A stretch of DNA of 64,000 nucleotides from CAXBMB01 sp963976695 (GTDB lineage Bacteria > Pseudomonadota > Alphaproteobacteria > Kiloniellales > DSM-21159). The notes under the pieces were generated by a model, which saw only the letters and a program-made list of their open reading frames with translations, ran no database searches and was not told the DNA's origin. Position 1 is the stretch's first letter, and every line of letters begins with the position of its first letter. The stretch lies in the NCBI GenBank assembly GCA_963976695.1, contig CAXBMB010000010.1, positions 1 through 64,000 of the forward strand. Direction: 5' to 3'. Positions 51,388 through 59,943 of this stretch are shown piece after piece. A program made the position numbers and the translations under genes.

Positions 51388-52485
51388 ATGATTTTTGGCG
51401 TGGCTCGCGAAATCAAACCGCAAGAGGGCCGGGTTTCCCTGCTGCCCGCCCAGGTTGAAACCCTGATCCAGGCCGGCCATACGGTGCTGGTGGAAAGTGC
51501 GGCCGGCAAATTCAGCGGCGCGAAAGACAGCGCCTACGAAGCGGTCGGCGCCAAGATCGTCCCAACCGCCGCCGAGCTCTACGGCAGCGCGGAAACCATC
51601 ATCAAGGTCAAAGAAATCCTGCCGCCGGAATACGAACTGCTGGAGCAGCGGCACATCATCTTCACCAACCTTCACACCGCCTTGAACCGCGACCTGACCG
51701 ACAAGCTGCTGGAGGTGGGGTGCACCGGACTGTCGGCCGAGGAAATGCATCAATTCGGCACCCCCAACTCGCCCCTGGCCGGCGAGGTGGGAGCCTTGGA
51801 GGGCTTGCGGCTTTGCCTGGCGCCCCACGGCGGCACCGGACGACACTTTCTGCCGCAGTACGGCTCCACGGCCACCAAAGCCGTGGTCATTGGCCTGGGC
51901 GGCGCCGGTTTGGGCGCGGTGCGGGTTCTTACCGCGCTGGGCTGTAGCGTGGTGGGCTTGGACGACCATGCCGGCGCGCGCTACAAGGCCGACATTCAGT
52001 TTGCCGGTCGCAACTTCAGCACCGGCAACATCGAAGGGCTCGACAGCCTGCTGGACGACCTGGACCTGCTGGTGAATTGCGTGCGCTGGGACAAGACGCG
52101 CACCGACCACCTGCTGTCCCGCGCCGACCTTGCCAAGACCAAGGAAACGCTGGTGATCGCCGATGTTTCCTGCGACGAGGCCGGCGCCATTGAAACCAGC
52201 CGTCCGACATCCTGGGAACACCCGACCTACCACGCGGAGGGCCGGCTTCATTTCGTTGTCGACAACATTCCAGGCGCCGTGCCCGTGGCCGCGTCGGCCG
52301 GCTACGCCAATGCCCTGCTGCCGTTCCTTCTGGAGCTGGGGGAAAAGGGCGTGCTGCCGGCCTGTCGGGACAACGCCTGGTTGGCGCGCGGCCTGACCTG
52401 CGTCGCCGGCGAGCTGATCCTGCGCGAAACCGGACTGCTGCAACAGCGTGACTATCGCGAGCTCGCGGCGTTTCTCGCCGGATAG
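51388..52485 (+). CDS. Alanine dehydrogenase-like NAD(P)-dependent dehydrogenase
   Basis: A 365-residue member of the alanine dehydrogenase / transhydrogenase alpha family. Catalytic positions match alanine dehydrogenase numbering: R15 (EGRVSL), K75 (IIKVKEILPPEY) and H96 (TNLHTAL). The NAD loop is VVIGLGGAGLGAV (about 168-180) and VIADVSCDEAG holds the aspartate. Other parts (AEEMHQFGTPNSPLAGEVGALEG, GRHFLPQYG) differ from the main alanine dehydrogenases, so a related amino acid substrate (for example via a saccharopine/lysine-forming enzyme) is possible. It has a convergent terminator with the aap operon. Confidence 0.75.
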   Translation: MIFGVAREIKPQEGRVSLLPAQVETLIQAGHTVLVESAAGKFSGAKDSAYEAVGAKIVPTAAELYGSAETIIKVKEILPPEYELLEQRHIIFTNLHTALNRDLTDKLLEVGCTGLSAEEMHQFGTPNSPLAGEVGALEGLRLCLAPHGGTGRHFLPQYGSTATKAVVIGLGGAGLGAVRVLTALGCSVVGLDDHAGARYKADIQFAGRNFSTGNIEGLDSLLDDLDLLVNCVRWDKTRTDHLLSRADLAKTKETLVIADVSCDEAGAIETSRPTSWEHPTYHAEGRLHFVVDNIPGAVPVAASAGYANALLPFLLELGEKGVLPACRDNAWLARGLTCVAGELILRETGLLQQRDYRELAAFLAG

Positions 52486-52612
52486 GAGGAACCGGTTTCT
52501 TGCGGCGGCGTCCGGATTGATCCGTTTCCAGGTTAATCCATTCCCGGGTTAATCTACGTCCGCGTTACTCCACGTCCGGGGCGGCCTTGCCACGCACCGC
52601 GCCGTCGCCAAT

Positions 52613-52650
52613 AAGAAAGCGACCTCTCCCGAAGGAAAGGTCGCTTTCTT
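52613..52650. terminator. Bidirectional terminator between the dehydrogenase gene and aapP
   Basis: AAGAAAGCGACCT (52613-52625) and AGGTCGCTTTCTT (52638-52650) form a perfect 13-bp stem with A/T-rich flanks on both sides. It lies between converging genes and should stop both. Confidence 0.9.
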
Positions 52651-52670
52651 CATCTGTTGTTACTCAAGGA

Positions 52671-53444
52671 TCAATTGTGAAGGATCTGGCTGAGGAACAG
52701 CTTGGTCCGGTCCGATTGCGGGTTGTTAAAGAACTCTTCCGGATTGTTTTCTTCAATGATTTCGCCTTCATCCATGAAGATCACCCGATTGGCCACCTTG
52801 CGGGCAAAGCCCATTTCATGGGTCACGCAAATCATCGTCATGCCGTCTTCGGCCAGACCAACCATCACATCCAGGACTTCGGCGATCATTTCCGGATCCA
52901 GCGCGGAGGTGGGTTCATCGAACAGCATGATCCGTGGATTCATGCAAAGCGACCGGGCAATGGCCACCCGCTGCTGCTGTCCACCTGAAAGCTGGCCGGG
53001 AAACTTCAGCGCCTGCTCGGGAATTTTCACCCGCTCCAGGTAGGTCATGGCAATCTCATCGGCTTCCTTTTTGGGCATGTTGCGAACCCAAATCGGCGCC
53101 AGGGTGCAGTTCTCCAGAACCGTCAGATGGGGGAACAGATTGAAGTGTTGGAACACCATGCCCACTTCGCGCCGAACTTCCGCGATGTTCTTCAGGTCAT
53201 TGGTCAGTTCGATACCATCGACGACGATGTCGCCCTTTTGATGTTCTTCCAGGCGATTGATGCAGCGAATCATGGTGGACTTGCCGGAACCCGATGGGCC
53301 GCAAACGACAATTCGCTCGCCCTTGTTCACCGTTAAATTGATGTTCTTCAAAACATGAAAATCACCATACCACTTGTGCATGTTTTGAATGGCGATGGCC
53401 ACTTCATCCGAAACGGACAGTTGGACGCTTTGCGCATCACTCAT
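52671..53444 (-). CDS. aapP: General L-amino acid ABC transporter, ATP-binding protein AapP
   Basis: ATPase of the broad-range Aap amino acid importer. The 257-residue product shows CGPSGSGKST (Walker A), QHFNLFPHLTVLEN (Q-loop), LSGGQQQRVAIARSL (signature), MLFDEPTSALDPE (Walker B) and VTHEMGFARKV, the latter typical of polar amino acid ATPases such as GlnQ and AapP. It is the last gene of the minus-strand order aapJ-aapQ-aapM-aapP, followed by a strong terminator. Confidence 0.95.
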   Translation of the reverse strand: MSDAQSVQLSVSDEVAIAIQNMHKWYGDFHVLKNINLTVNKGERIVVCGPSGSGKSTMIRCINRLEEHQKGDIVVDGIELTNDLKNIAEVRREVGMVFQHFNLFPHLTVLENCTLAPIWVRNMPKKEADEIAMTYLERVKIPEQALKFPGQLSGGQQQRVAIARSLCMNPRIMLFDEPTSALDPEMIAEVLDVMVGLAEDGMTMICVTHEMGFARKVANRVIFMDEGEIIEENNPEEFFNNPQSDRTKLFLSQILHN

Positions 53445-53458
53445 GGTGTTACCCCCGT

Positions 53459-54595
53459 TTAGCGCTTATGGCCGGTATGCAGCTTCTTTTCCAGATAGAT
53501 GCTGTACCGGGACATGGAGAAACAAGACAAAAAGAACAGCAGTCCGACAAAGACATAAACCTCGTCGGCCAAGCCAATCCACTTGGCGTCGGCGATCGAC
53601 GCCTTGGCGACGCCCAACAGATCGAAAATGCCGATGATCAGCAGCAGGGTCGTGTCCTTGTAGAGACCGATGAAGGTGTTGACGATTCCGGGGATCACGA
53701 TTTTCAGCGCTTGCGGCAGGATAACCAGCCGCATCGACTTCCAGTACGTGAGCCCCATGGCCTCGGCCGCTTCATACTGTCCCTTGGGAATGGCTTGCAG
53801 GCCGCCGCGCACCACCTCGGCCATGTAGGCGGAGGAAAACAGCGCAATCCCGATCAAGGCTCTGAGATACTTATCGAAGTTAACCCCTTCCGGAAGGAAG
53901 AGCGGCAGCATCACCGAGGACATGAACAAGATGGTGATCAAGGGCACGCCGCGGACGAATTCGATGAACCCGACACAAAGAGTGCGCACCACCGGCATGT
54001 TGGAACGCCGGCCCAAAGCCAAGGCGATACCGATCGGCAGCGACGCGGCGATCCCCACCACGCCGGAACTCACGGTCACCAGCAATCCGCCCCACTTGGA
54101 GGTTTCAATTTCCGGCAGGCCAAACCCGCCATTCAGCAGATAGAAGGCGATGATCGGAAAAATCAGGGTGTAGACCAGCCAGGGCTTGCGGAACGGCACA
54201 TTGTTGAACAGCAGCGGAACAAGCGCCAGGATCAACCCGACAAAAGCCAGATTCGGCCGCCACCGCTGATCAACATCGTAGAAGCCGTACATGAACTGGC
54301 CGAAGCGCTGTTCGACGACGGCCCAACAGGCGCCGGCCTTCACGCAGTCCTGCTTGCTCTCGGCGCCCCAGTTGGCGCTGATGAACGCCCAGTCCACAAC
54401 CGGCGGCACGACAATGTAAAGAAGATAGAGGCACAGCAAGGTTATGACGCTGTTGCCGACGGAGTTGAAAAGGTTGTTCCTGATCCAGGCGAGCGGCCCC
54501 ACCGTGCCCGCTGGCGGCGGCAGATCTGGATGTTGGCCTGGTGGATAAATGCCGGGGCCAGGATCCTGGGAGGCTTGGGAGTCTTCTTGGGACAT
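53459..54595 (-). CDS. aapM: General L-amino acid ABC transporter permease AapM
   Basis: Inner-membrane permease of 378 residues. It has a proline-rich N-terminal tail and about eight membrane spans, with the permease EAA loop EVVRGGLQAIPKGQYEAAEAMG. The length is greater than the common 220-residue polar amino acid permeases and is characteristic of AapM. It begins three bases after the aapQ stop and 14 before aapP starts, so one operon. Confidence 0.94.
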   Translation of the reverse strand: MSQEDSQASQDPGPGIYPPGQHPDLPPPAGTVGPLAWIRNNLFNSVGNSVITLLCLYLLYIVVPPVVDWAFISANWGAESKQDCVKAGACWAVVEQRFGQFMYGFYDVDQRWRPNLAFVGLILALVPLLFNNVPFRKPWLVYTLIFPIIAFYLLNGGFGLPEIETSKWGGLLVTVSSGVVGIAASLPIGIALALGRRSNMPVVRTLCVGFIEFVRGVPLITILFMSSVMLPLFLPEGVNFDKYLRALIGIALFSSAYMAEVVRGGLQAIPKGQYEAAEAMGLTYWKSMRLVILPQALKIVIPGIVNTFIGLYKDTTLLLIIGIFDLLGVAKASIADAKWIGLADEVYVFVGLLFFLSCFSMSRYSIYLEKKLHTGHKR

Positions 54596-54598
54596 GGC

Positions 54599-55783
54599 TC
54601 AGCGCTCCACCAAAGAGATTCGACGGTTATACCAATTCATGAACATCGAAATGGTAAGAGAGATCGTCAGGTAAACCAGCATGGTGATGAGAATGGTCTC
54701 CACGGCCTGGCCGGTCTGATTGAGCGTGGTGCCCCCGAAAGTGGCCACAAGATCCGGATAGCCGATGGCCACCGCCAGCGACGAATTCTTGGTCAGGTTG
54801 AGGTATTGGCTGGTCAGCGGCGGCACCACCACCCGCAACGCCTGCGGAATAACGATCAGACGCATGGTCCAGTTCGGCTTTATGCCCAGCGCGTAAGCGG
54901 CTTCGGTTTGCCCGTGGCTAACGGCTTGAATGCCTGAGCGAACGTTTTCAGCGATAAAGGCGCCGGTATAGAGGGACAAGGCGGTCAGCAGCGCCATGAA
55001 CTCGGGCTTGATCACCAAGCCGCCCTTAAAATTGAACCCCTTGAGGACCGGAAGCTCCCAAGAAAGCGGAATCCCGGTCAGCAACAAGGTCAGGATCGGC
55101 AAGCCGAGCACCAGCCCCGTGCCAACAAGGAAAGAAGGGAAATGCTGCCCCGTATCGATCTGCCGCTTTTTCGCCCAACGGCCCACCAGCCAGGCCAAGA
55201 CCACGCCGACCAGCAACGCGATCGGCGTCAGCGCAAAGCCGTCTTCATAGATTGGCTTGGGGAACTGCAGTCCGCGGTTGTTGAGAAAGAAACCGGAGCC
55301 CATATCCAGCGCCTGCTTTGCTTCCGGCAACGCCAGGAAAATCGCCCACCAAAAAAGAATTTGTAGCAGCAATGGTATGTTACGCAGCGTTTCGACGTAG
55401 ACGTAAGCCACCCGTGAAACCAGCCAGTTGTGCGACAGACGCAACACACCGACGGTAAAACCAATGAGGGTGGCCAAGACAACGCCCAGTCCCGAAACCA
55501 GCAGCGTGTTCAACAGCCCGACGAAGAAAACCCGACCGTGGGTGTTGGAGGAGGTGAAGGGGATAAGACTGCTGGAGACGTCGTAACCAGCAGGCAAGTC
55601 CAAGAAATCAAAGCCTGAGGCGACGCCAAGACGCTCCAGATTCACCGTTGTGTTGTACACAATGAAGGCGAAGAAGGTGCCTACCAGGCCGATCGTAAGT
55701 GCTTGATAGATCAATCCGCGAAAGCGTTGATCTTGCCACATTGACCCAGTTCTGCGCCCGCCGCCTACCGCGTCTTCAGCCAT
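54599..55783 (-). CDS. aapQ: General L-amino acid ABC transporter permease AapQ
   Basis: The second permease subunit, 394 residues, with about eight spans and the loop AENVRSGIQAVSHGQTEAAY. It pairs with AapM in the complex. ATG 55783 (MAEDAVGGG) is chosen because GGGAGC precedes it; upstream in-frame ATGs at 55855 and 55819 would run into the aapJ-aapQ hairpin. aapM starts three bases later. Confidence 0.94.
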   Translation of the reverse strand: MAEDAVGGGRRTGSMWQDQRFRGLIYQALTIGLVGTFFAFIVYNTTVNLERLGVASGFDFLDLPAGYDVSSSLIPFTSSNTHGRVFFVGLLNTLLVSGLGVVLATLIGFTVGVLRLSHNWLVSRVAYVYVETLRNIPLLLQILFWWAIFLALPEAKQALDMGSGFFLNNRGLQFPKPIYEDGFALTPIALLVGVVLAWLVGRWAKKRQIDTGQHFPSFLVGTGLVLGLPILTLLLTGIPLSWELPVLKGFNFKGGLVIKPEFMALLTALSLYTGAFIAENVRSGIQAVSHGQTEAAYALGIKPNWTMRLIVIPQALRVVVPPLTSQYLNLTKNSSLAVAIGYPDLVATFGGTTLNQTGQAVETILITMLVYLTISLTISMFMNWYNRRISLVER

Positions 55784-55820
55784 TTTGCTGCTCCCGTTAA
55801 GATGCGGTTGCCGAAAAGAC

Positions 55821-55844
55821 ATGCCGGGCGCGAAGGCCCGGCAT
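55821..55844 (-). terminator. Hairpin between aapJ and aapQ
   Basis: ATGCCGGGC (55821-55829) and GCCCGGCAT (55836-55844) form a perfect 9-bp stem with a six-base loop. Read leftward it is followed by a short T-run. It likely stabilises the aapJ mRNA or attenuates transcription into the permeases. Confidence 0.65.
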
Positions 55845-55883
55845 ACCTTTTTCAACTACGAAGGATAACGAAACCCTATAAGA

Positions 55884-56900
55884 TCAACGCAAGGGCGGCG
55901 CATAAAGGATACCGCCGTCCTTCCACTGGGCATTCAGGCCGCGCTCCAGCGCCAGGGGTGTGTTCACACCGATATTGGCTTCGAAGACTTCGCCATAGTT
56001 GCCCACGGTTTTGACGACGTTATAGGCCCACGCATTATCGAGGTCCAAAGCTTTGCCCAGCTCGCCTTCCGTACCCACCAAGCGGCGGATGGCGGGATTG
56101 GGGCTGTCCATCATGGAATCGATATTGGCGCTGCTGATGCCAAGCTCTTCCGCATTGATCATCGCATTCAAAACCCAGCGGCCAAGATCGCCCCAAGCCT
56201 GGTCGCCATGGCGAACCAGCGGCCCGAGAGGCTCTTTGGAGATGATTTCCGGCAGAATCTTGTGCGCGCCGGGTTCCGCCATGGCCGAACGCTGCGCGGC
56301 CAAGCCGGAGGCGTCGGTGGTATAAACATCGCAGCGATTGGCCGCGTAAGCTTGACGGCCTTCCGCGGAGGTCTCAATCACCACCGACTCATAGGACATG
56401 CCGTTGGCTTTGAAGAAGTCAGAAAGGTTCAGCTCGGTGGTGGTGCCGGTCTGAATGCAAACGGACGCGCCGTCCAACTCCAGAGCGGAATTCACCCCAA
56501 GATCCTTGCGGACCATAAACCCCTGGCCGTCATAGTAGTTGACGCCGACGAACTCAAAGCCCAGCGCAACGTCGCGCGAGAACGTCCAGGTGGTGTTGCG
56601 CGCCAGCACGTCGATTTCGCCAGACTGCAAAGCCGTAAACCGCTCTTTCGATGTTAGCGGTGTGTATTTCACGTTGTTGGGGGTGCCGAAAATCGCCGCC
56701 GAAACGGCCCGGCAATAGTCGACATCGAAACCCGTCCAGACGCCGGCGTCATTGGGAACGGCAAACCCGGCCAGACCAGTGGTCACACCGCATTGCACGA
56801 AACCTTTTGCCCGTACGTCGTCAAGAGTTCCTGCGGAAGCTGCACCCGCTGCAAAAGCAGACACGGCTGCAGCAGCAACAAAAAGCTTAACAAGCCTCAT
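55884..56900 (-). CDS. aapJ: General L-amino acid ABC transporter, periplasmic binding protein AapJ
   Basis: Solute-binding protein for the Aap importer. The 338-residue precursor has a signal peptide (MRLVKLFVAAAAVSAFAAG, then AASA) and a mature domain beginning TLDDVRAKGFVQCGVTTGLA, with FAVPNDAGVWTGFDVDYCRAV typical of AapJ. ATG 56900 has GGAG five bases upstream; a frame open to 57050 adds unlikely residues. It is first in aapJ-aapQ-aapM-aapP and divergent from metC. A hairpin follows. Confidence 0.95.
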   Translation of the reverse strand: MRLVKLFVAAAAVSAFAAGAASAGTLDDVRAKGFVQCGVTTGLAGFAVPNDAGVWTGFDVDYCRAVSAAIFGTPNNVKYTPLTSKERFTALQSGEIDVLARNTTWTFSRDVALGFEFVGVNYYDGQGFMVRKDLGVNSALELDGASVCIQTGTTTELNLSDFFKANGMSYESVVIETSAEGRQAYAANRCDVYTTDASGLAAQRSAMAEPGAHKILPEIISKEPLGPLVRHGDQAWGDLGRWVLNAMINAEELGISSANIDSMMDSPNPAIRRLVGTEGELGKALDLDNAWAYNVVKTVGNYGEVFEANIGVNTPLALERGLNAQWKDGGILYAPPLR

Positions 56901-57257
56901 TTTTCTCCGACCTTCCCTGTCAATAGGTTGGTATTCTATGAAAATGTCCATCGGATGCTCACTGAATGACCTTGTTGGCCATCTTTTCGCCGCTGGCGCT
57001 CGGCATCCGTGAAAGTACCATGAAGCATTTAATCCAGAAAGGCAACACACCTGACATGCAGCTTGTTCAAGGGTTTGGGGCTTGACTTCTCCCGAAAATT
57101 TGCCTGGGGTTGAACGTCAGGCAGGCTGAAGTCAAGAGAAAACCACGGGTTCAACACCCCCAAAGATGGTATCTCGACTTCATCAAAAATCCAATCGATC
57201 CGCGACCCTGTTCACGCCAAATTGTGACCCTTCAACAACCTTTCAGGCGAGGTATTT
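56901..57257. other. Divergent region between aapJ and metC
   Basis: No gene is supported in these 357 bases. Promoters for both genes must lie here. A perfect inverted repeat, CTTGACTTC at 57081-57089 and GAAGTCAAG at 57128-57136, places a TTGACT hexamer in each direction, but matching -10 boxes are not evident. Confidence 0.5.
57081..57136. promoter_or_regulatory. Widely spaced 9-bp inverted repeat, aapJ/metC region
   Basis: CTTGACTTC (57081-57089) and its reverse complement GAAGTCAAG (57128-57136) are separated by 38 bases. Each arm contains TTGACT, a plausible -35, facing outward or inward depending on strand. It may mark divergent promoters or a shared regulator site. Confidence 0.35.
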
Positions 57258-58463
57258 GTGGCAAAAAAACCAACACCGCCCCTGCACCCGCAAACACAGC
57301 TCACCCATCTTGGCCAGGATACGCAGGTCAAGGGCGGCTATCCCATCAATCCGCCGGTGGTTCGGGCATCAACCCTGGCTTTCGACAGCGTCGCGGCCCT
57401 CAATGACCGCGTTGCGGCCAAAAGCCAGAAAAATTACGCCGGATACGGCATCTACGGCACCCAGCCGCAATTTTCCTTGGATGAGGTTCTCTGCGACCTG
57501 GAGGGAGGCGCGCGCTGCATAACCCTGCCCTCCGGACTTGTCGCCTGCGCGACGGTCCTTATGGCCTTTGTCGAATCCGGAGATCACATCTTGGTTACCG
57601 ATTCGGTCTATGGCCCAACCCGCAGCTTCTGCAACGGGTTCTTGGCGCGATTCGGCGTTGAGACCACCTACTACGACCCGCTGATCGGTGGCGACATCGC
57701 CAAACTGTTCCGCACCAACACCAAGTTGGTTTTCATGGAGTCACCGGGGTCCTGGACCTTCGAGGTACAAGATGTCCCGGCCATTGTCGCCGCCTGTAAA
57801 GGACGCGGCATTCGCACGGCGCTTGACAACACCTGGGCCACGCCGCTGTTTTTCCGGCCGCTGGACATCGGTGTGAACCTTTCCGTTCACGCCGGCACCA
57901 AGTATATCGCCGGCCATTCGGACCTGCTGATTGGTCATGTGATCGCCGGGGATGACGACAACTTCCAGGCGGTCCGCCGCCAGTCGGACCTGCTGGGCTT
58001 GAATACCAGCCCGGACGATTCCTATCTGGCCCTGCGTGGCCTGCGCAGCCTGGACGTGCGCCTCAAGCGCCATGAGGCCAATGCCATCGGCTTGGCCAGT
58101 TGGCTCAAGACTCGACCCGAAGTGGCCCGTGTCCTCTATCCCGCCCTGCCGGACGATCCAGGCCACGCCCTCTGGAAACGCGACTTCACCGGCGCCAGCG
58201 GTCTTTTTGGCCTGGAGCTTCACCCGGTATCCGACGCGGCCGTCGCCGCTTTTGTGGAAAGCCTGAGTCTCTATTACATGGGCTTTTCCTGGGGCGGCTA
58301 CGAATCTCTGATCATACCGACCTATCCAGAACGACATCGCACCGCCGTTGCCTGGACCGCGGCAGGCCCAACCTTGCGGATCCATGCGGGTTTGGAAAAT
58401 CTCGAAGACCTGAAGGCCGACCTGGCCCAAGGTTTCGACTGTATGAAAAAAGTGACCGGCTAG
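57258..58463 (+). CDS. metC: Cystathionine beta-lyase
   Basis: PLP enzyme of methionine synthesis, splitting cystathionine into homocysteine, pyruvate and ammonia. The 401-residue product is of the Cys/Met metabolism family, with TLPSGLVACATVLMAFV, ALDNTWATPLFFRPLDIG and the PLP lysine in SVHAGTKYIAGHSD (K215). The C-terminal YYMGFSWGGYESLI is characteristic of MetC. The start is GTG at 57258, with GGCGAGGT upstream. Its position divergent from aapJ is shared with rhizobial aap loci. Confidence 0.93.
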   Translation: MAKKPTPPLHPQTQLTHLGQDTQVKGGYPINPPVVRASTLAFDSVAALNDRVAAKSQKNYAGYGIYGTQPQFSLDEVLCDLEGGARCITLPSGLVACATVLMAFVESGDHILVTDSVYGPTRSFCNGFLARFGVETTYYDPLIGGDIAKLFRTNTKLVFMESPGSWTFEVQDVPAIVAACKGRGIRTALDNTWATPLFFRPLDIGVNLSVHAGTKYIAGHSDLLIGHVIAGDDDNFQAVRRQSDLLGLNTSPDDSYLALRGLRSLDVRLKRHEANAIGLASWLKTRPEVARVLYPALPDDPGHALWKRDFTGASGLFGLELHPVSDAAVAAFVESLSLYYMGFSWGGYESLIIPTYPERHRTAVAWTAAGPTLRIHAGLENLEDLKADLAQGFDCMKKVTG

Positions 58464-58562
58464 AGTCGAATTGGGTTACGTGGAACCACGCGGGCGGCTA
58501 TTCAAGTCGGTCACCGAACCATGCAAACCATGGGGAGCCGCCGGGACAGCAGGAAAAATGGC

Positions 58563-58928
58563 GTGACGGAAGCAATGACGAAGAGAAATCGGACCCCGCA
58601 CCTGCGGGTCTTGCTTGGCTCGGCCATCGCCATGGGGCCCGGCAAGGCCGAACTTTTGGAGGCCATCGACAAGACGGGCTCGATCAGCAAGGCCGCCAAG
58701 TCGATGGGCATGTCCTATCGCCGCGCCTGGCGTTTGGTGGACACCATGAATTGCAGCTTTAAATCCTGCCTGGTTGAGACGAATCGCGGCGGCAGCGGCG
58801 GCGGCGGCGCCCAGCTTAGCGACCTCGGTCATGAAGCGCTCGCCCAGTTCCACAAGATGGAAGAAAAAGCGACCGCCGCCTTGGCGTCGGACATGAAGGA
58901 CTTCACCCAACTCCTGCAAGACGATTAG
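58563..58928 (+). CDS. ModE-like winged-helix regulator without molybdate-binding domain
   Basis: A 121-residue protein made only of the ModE N-terminal DNA-binding domain. The core reads AIDKTGSISKAAKSMGMSYRRAWRLVDTMN, the family's recognition helix region, followed by a glycine-rich wing and a helical tail. The molybdate-binding MOP domains of full ModE are absent, so metal sensing must occur otherwise. GTG 58563 follows AGGA by eight bases; ATG 58575 (MTKRNR) is another likely start. It lies directly before modABC on the same strand and probably regulates it (inference). Confidence 0.85.
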   Translation: MTEAMTKRNRTPHLRVLLGSAIAMGPGKAELLEAIDKTGSISKAAKSMGMSYRRAWRLVDTMNCSFKSCLVETNRGGSGGGGAQLSDLGHEALAQFHKMEEKATAALASDMKDFTQLLQDD

Positions 58929-59040
58929 CCTGCCTGGCGTTGCCCACTATGCTCGCCTTCTATGCTCTCGTTGCGCTCGATCAATGAGCGACGCCGACCG
59001 CTCGTTTAAACTCGGCGCAAAGTTTGTTGTGGCTCTTCGC

Positions 59041-59081
59041 GTGTGATCGACGCGGAAACACGCCGGTCACGTCGATCACAC
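59041..59081. promoter_or_regulatory. Perfect 12-bp inverted repeat in the modA upstream region
   Basis: GTGTGATCGACG (59041-59052) and CGTCGATCACAC (59070-59081) are perfect complements with a 17-base spacer, ending 24 bases before the modA start. It is either an operator for the adjacent regulator or a stable hairpin in the mod mRNA leader. The motif does not match the enterobacterial ModE box. Confidence 0.6.
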
Positions 59082-59105
59082 TTCAGATTCCGTGAGGTCC
59101 CCTCT

Positions 59106-59858
59106 ATGCTTCGATTCTCGGCCCTGCTTGTTGGGCTCCTGCTGGCGGTGCTGCCCGGCCCGGCGGCCGCCTTCACGGTCTTCGCCGCCGCAAGCACCAG
59201 CCCGCTGTTGGAAAGCCTTGCGCAGCAGTACCGGGCGCAAGGGGGGGACTTCCGGGGAGTCTATGCGGCCTCTTCGGCCCTGGCCAAACAGATCGAGCGG
59301 GGCGCGCCGGCCGACCTCTTTATCTCGGCGAGCCGGAGCTGGGTCGACTATCTGGAAGGAAAAGGCCGTCTGGTCCCCGGGAGCCGCCAAGCCCTGTTTC
59401 GGAACAGCTTGGTTTTGGTGGTGCCGGCCAGCCGCGCCGCTGTTGCCCCGCTGCATGACCTGTCGACTTTGCCGGCAGTGCTTGGCGACGGACGACTGGC
59501 GGTCGGCGATCCGGATTTTGTGCCGGCCGGGCTCTATGCGCGTCAGGCCCTGGACTTCTACGGTCTTTGGTCGCGGCTCGGTTCGCGCCTGGCCCGCGCC
59601 GCCAATGCCCGCGCCGCCCTTGCGCTGGTGGAAAGCGGTGAAGCCGCCGCCGGCATCGTCTATGCCACCGCCGCGCTCAACAACCCGAAAGTCCGACAGA
59701 TCTTTGCGTTTCCCGCCGCAAGCCACGCACCGATCGTCTATGAACTTGCCCGGCCCAAGGACAGCGACAGCAAGGCGGCGGAAAAGTTCCTGTCCTTCCT
59801 GTCGCGCCCACCGGCCCGCGCCCAGATCATCGGCTTCGGCTTTTTGCCGCTTGACTAA
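59106..59858 (+). CDS. modA: Molybdate-binding protein ModA
   Basis: Periplasmic binding protein of the molybdate importer. The 250-residue precursor has a signal peptide (MLRFSALLVGLLLAVLPGP, cleavage near AAA-FTV) and a mature start FTVFAAASTSPLLESLA. The segments FRGVYAASSALAKQIERGAPADLFISAS and LALVESGEAAAGIVYATAA form the oxyanion site, as in the family. ATG 59106 is preceded by GAGG at eight bases. It starts modA-modB-modC. Confidence 0.93.
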   Translation: MLRFSALLVGLLLAVLPGPAAAFTVFAAASTSPLLESLAQQYRAQGGDFRGVYAASSALAKQIERGAPADLFISASRSWVDYLEGKGRLVPGSRQALFRNSLVLVVPASRAAVAPLHDLSTLPAVLGDGRLAVGDPDFVPAGLYARQALDFYGLWSRLGSRLARAANARAALALVESGEAAAGIVYATAALNNPKVRQIFAFPAASHAPIVYELARPKDSDSKAAEKFLSFLSRPPARAQIIGFGFLPLD

Positions 59859-59943
59859 ATCCGCCGGGAACCTTGACCCTTGTCCCGGCGGATTCGCTAA
59901 AGCCATCCGGCCCAATGACCCCCGTTTGAAAGGCTCAACGCCC

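Noticed and set aside
53468..54937. A 489-residue plus-strand frame opposite aapM and aapQ
   Set aside because: It crosses two well-supported permease genes, is full of H, Q and R, and has no membrane or domain features; it is a shadow frame.
56901..57257. SAM riboswitch in front of metC
   Set aside because: No SAM-II-type pseudoknot or conserved core could be recognised; only a widely spaced inverted repeat is present.
59000..59105. Moco riboswitch upstream of modA
   Set aside because: The leader is short and contains only one simple inverted repeat; the multi-helix architecture of the Moco element is not visible.
59092..59943. The upstream part of the long frame that ends as modB
   Set aside because: This stretch overlaps modA in another frame and is serine/proline/arginine-rich; modB homologues begin at VELLSPLEQ, so the start is GTG 59944.
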